Source of the DNA: Pleurotus ostreatus/Saccharomyces cerevisiae fusant | Taxonomy: Eukaryota; Opisthokonta | Assembly: GCA_024196135.1 (NCBI GenBank) | Contig: JAMQCK010000028.1 | Coordinates: 97,404-161,403, forward strand | DNA length: 64,000 nt | Reading direction: 5' to 3' | Shown here: positions 62,364 to 64,000 of the stretch, piece after piece | Layout of the letters: each line of letters opens with the position of its first letter | How positions within the stretch are numbered: position 1 is the stretch's first letter | Notes under the pieces: model-generated | Databases searched by the model: none | What the model saw: the letters and a program-made list of their open reading frames with translations, nothing else | Told to the model about the DNA's origin: nothing | Program-made: the position numbers and the translations under genes

Positions 62364-63598
62364 CTATGTGTACTCCGGCGAGGCCAGGCGAAGGTTGAAT
62401 CGGAAGTACGCCCAATCGTTGCTGCAGAACTTCTCCGTAGGGTACCGCCCGTTGCTCGACGCCCACCACGGCGGATTCTTGACGGGGTCGCGCCTGCACG
62501 TCTGCAGCGCGCGACGGCCCTTGCGCGTCGGCGACGGAAGCGGGCCGCCGCAGTCCTCGCTCGCCGACTTGTTCTCCGACGAGCAAAGATACGGGTGCGC
62601 GCGCCTCGCGATGCGTACCGAGCGACGTTCGCGGTAGGGAGCGTAAGGAGGATCTTCCTCAGGGGGCGGTGCGTCAGGAGGGACCTCGAATGCCCACTTG
62701 GTGCATTTGTCGGGATAGCTGTCCTCCGGTAACTTGCAGTCACGGAGGCTGCCGATAATGTTGCGTCCTCTAGGATAGATAGGGCCGCGTCGTTCAAGCT
62801 GATCTGGTAGAGCCGGAAGATACCCAGTAGCTTCACTAGGGCTGAGATCTTCGTCGTGTAGATTGTACTCAGGCGAGTCAAGAAACCACTGCGGCGGTTT
62901 GACGAACTCGCTGCTCCAGGTTCGCATGATCATGAAGGACAAGGAAAGCCACTGCGCGCTGAGAAGGGTGCAGCTGTTGTCAAGTCGCTCATAGGCGTGC
63001 ATGGCGACGGAGAATGGATGCGCATGACACTCTACAACGGGAAAATCCTCGGTCCCCTCCTTGTACGGTGTGTTGGTGAGGGGATGTATGCCGTGATTGA
63101 GGTCCTCCGCAGTCTGTGGCGCCAAGCTGAATTCGGCCTGAAGCTTGCGTGCGGCGTCCGTACGTGGGATGAAGACGTATCGATACATTCCTTCAGACGA
63201 TGCTAGCTGCAAACGATGAGCTAATGCGTGAAGACGAGTCGAGTTGACCAACCGCTGTCAACGGTCGACGAGGCGACCTGTCACTCATCTTGCGATCCTG
63301 AGTGCCGGTTCGCTTCAAGAAGTGAGCAATGTCAATGTAGCTCTTGAATGTTGGTGCAAGGACAAAGTCTCCACGGGAATAGAGATGACAGATATCTTCG
63401 CGTACTGAAAAGCAGGTCAGATGGAACGTTCTAGTGGGGGGAACAAAACGTACAGGGAACGTAGTTATCCCTCGAGTCCAGATAGTATTTTAGGCCCCCT
63501 CTCGGTAGCCCATATATCCACTCAATGGCCAGAATCTGATCGCGAGCGTTGAGTGGTGCGCATCACATGCACTGGCAGCAACTCACATCGGCCTCCAT
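62364..63598 (-). CDS. Degenerate HNH-like family protein, copy 9 (dHNH-9), N-terminally truncated
   Basis: Exons 2-4 are normal: 63535-63454 (LAIEWIYGLPRGGLKYYL, SRDNYV), 63404-63253 (LREDICHLYSRGDFVLAPT) and 63206-62364 (GMYRYVFIPRTDAARKL, VVECHAHPFSV, LSAQWLSLS, PPQWFLDSP, RERRSVRIARRAHPY, FCSNDWAYFRF). Exon 1, which should encode C..SG....C..IP, is missing. Only the donor (GAT|GTGAGT) and a possible MEAD remnant from ATG63598 remain, next to a CTTGA repeat tract. If translated from ATG63598 it would make 362 residues without the N-terminal Cys pair. It groups with dHNH-4. Functional status uncertain. Confidence 0.72.
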
Positions 63599-63622
63599 CA
63601 CCAAAAACCCCCCTGCGGCCAA

Positions 63623-63711
63623 GCCGCTTGAGAGCACTTGAGATTTCGGCAGTTCCTGAAGCTGCTTGAATGCACTTGAGGCTGCTTGAACCTGCTTGAG
63701 AGCGCTTGAGA
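63623..63711 (+). repeat. 10-bp tandem repeat tract, core CTTGA
   Basis: CTTGA recurs at 63627, 63637, 63665, 63675, 63685, 63695 and 63705, mostly spaced exactly 10 nt, with consensus near GCTGCTTGAG. It occupies the place where exon 1 of dHNH-9 should be. Confidence 0.8.
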
Positions 63712-64000
63712 ATGTTAGGCCCCTGTCAAGTGGACTCAAGGGGGCTGAAAGATCTTGAATGACTCACCAATATTTTCAATCATAGTCTGCTTCAATACAT
63801 TGCATATGCTCTAAGCAGAGTGATAGCAGCACATAAGGAATGAGTAGTGCATACTCATAGGAAATGAAAGAAGGAAAATACAGCAGACCTACTCTAAAGT
63901 ACACAGATAATATCCCAGCAGTACTCTAAAGGAAGCTGTATAAAAGCAAGGAGGAGGCTCAAATAGGGGAAAGATGAGGGCAGTGACAACGGCTGCGCCA
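63712..64000. other. AT-richer sequence at window end, possible inserted element
   Basis: Composition shifts to AT-rich compared with the rest of the window, with a repeated ACTCTAAAG (about 63891 and 63922) and a TATAAAAG at about 63940. It may be part of a mobile element running past the window edge; no coding sequence or terminal repeat is visible. Confidence 0.35.

Overview
This is a GC-rich fungal nuclear window, most likely from a mushroom-forming basidiomycete (Agaricomycetes). Coding sequences are broken by many 45-65 nt GT-AG introns, genes are dense on both strands, and several products are typically fungal: a siderophore transporter, a membrane-anchored GH5 glucanase, an F-box/C2H2 protein and a 35-residue metallothionein. 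I see no rRNA, tRNA or CRISPR. The species cannot be determined from the sequence.

Layout. 1-483: edge of a membrane-protein gene (-). 2.4-6.2 kb: an HNH-nuclease gene (-) head to head with the first of nine copies of a degenerate HNH-like family ('dHNH-1', +). 7.1-9.6 kb: COG6 (-). 10.7-12.5 kb: three TATA-driven mini-genes, namely two tandem secreted Cys-rich peptides and a metallothionein. 13.1-16.7 kb: VPS11. 17.2-19.6 kb: exo-beta-1,3-glucanase. 20.0-22.5 kb: F-box/zinc-finger protein. 22.8-25.5 kb: siderophore-iron transporter (-) with a GATA-factor site cluster upstream. 26.3-27.1 kb: COA1-like. 27.2-28.4 kb: ING/PHD protein (-). 28.8-38.2 kb: dHNH-2 to dHNH-6, all +, with dHNH-5 broken. 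38.9-39.2 kb: ATP18 (-). 39.9-42.6 kb: PARP. 44.3-46.3 kb: hexose-type transporter (-). 49.6-50.1 kb: COX16 (-). 52.0-53.7 kb: adenylosuccinate synthetase. 54.7-58.6 kb: dHNH-7 (-) head to head with a second HNH gene (+). 59.2-60.5 kb: dHNH-8 (-). 62.4-63.6 kb: dHNH-9 (-), whose first exon is replaced by a 10-bp CTTGA repeat tract.

The most unusual feature is the HNH/dHNH cluster: two genes with intact HNH signatures and nine shorter paralogs that lack the usual HNH histidines. All share one four-exon design: intron phases 0/1/0, exon 2 of 82-85 nt, and exon 3 of 149-152 nt (143 nt in one HNH gene). I infer that the dHNH genes descend from HNH genes. The same head-to-head HNH/dHNH pair occurs twice, as mirror images about 50 kb apart. 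The dHNH copies fall into four subfamilies and show ongoing decay (nonsense codon, lost stop, lost exon 1). This looks like a lineage-specific birth-and-death cluster set among housekeeping genes for trafficking (COG6, VPS11), mitochondrial respiration (COA1, ATP18, COX16), chromatin (ING, PARP) and purine synthesis. Its function is unknown.
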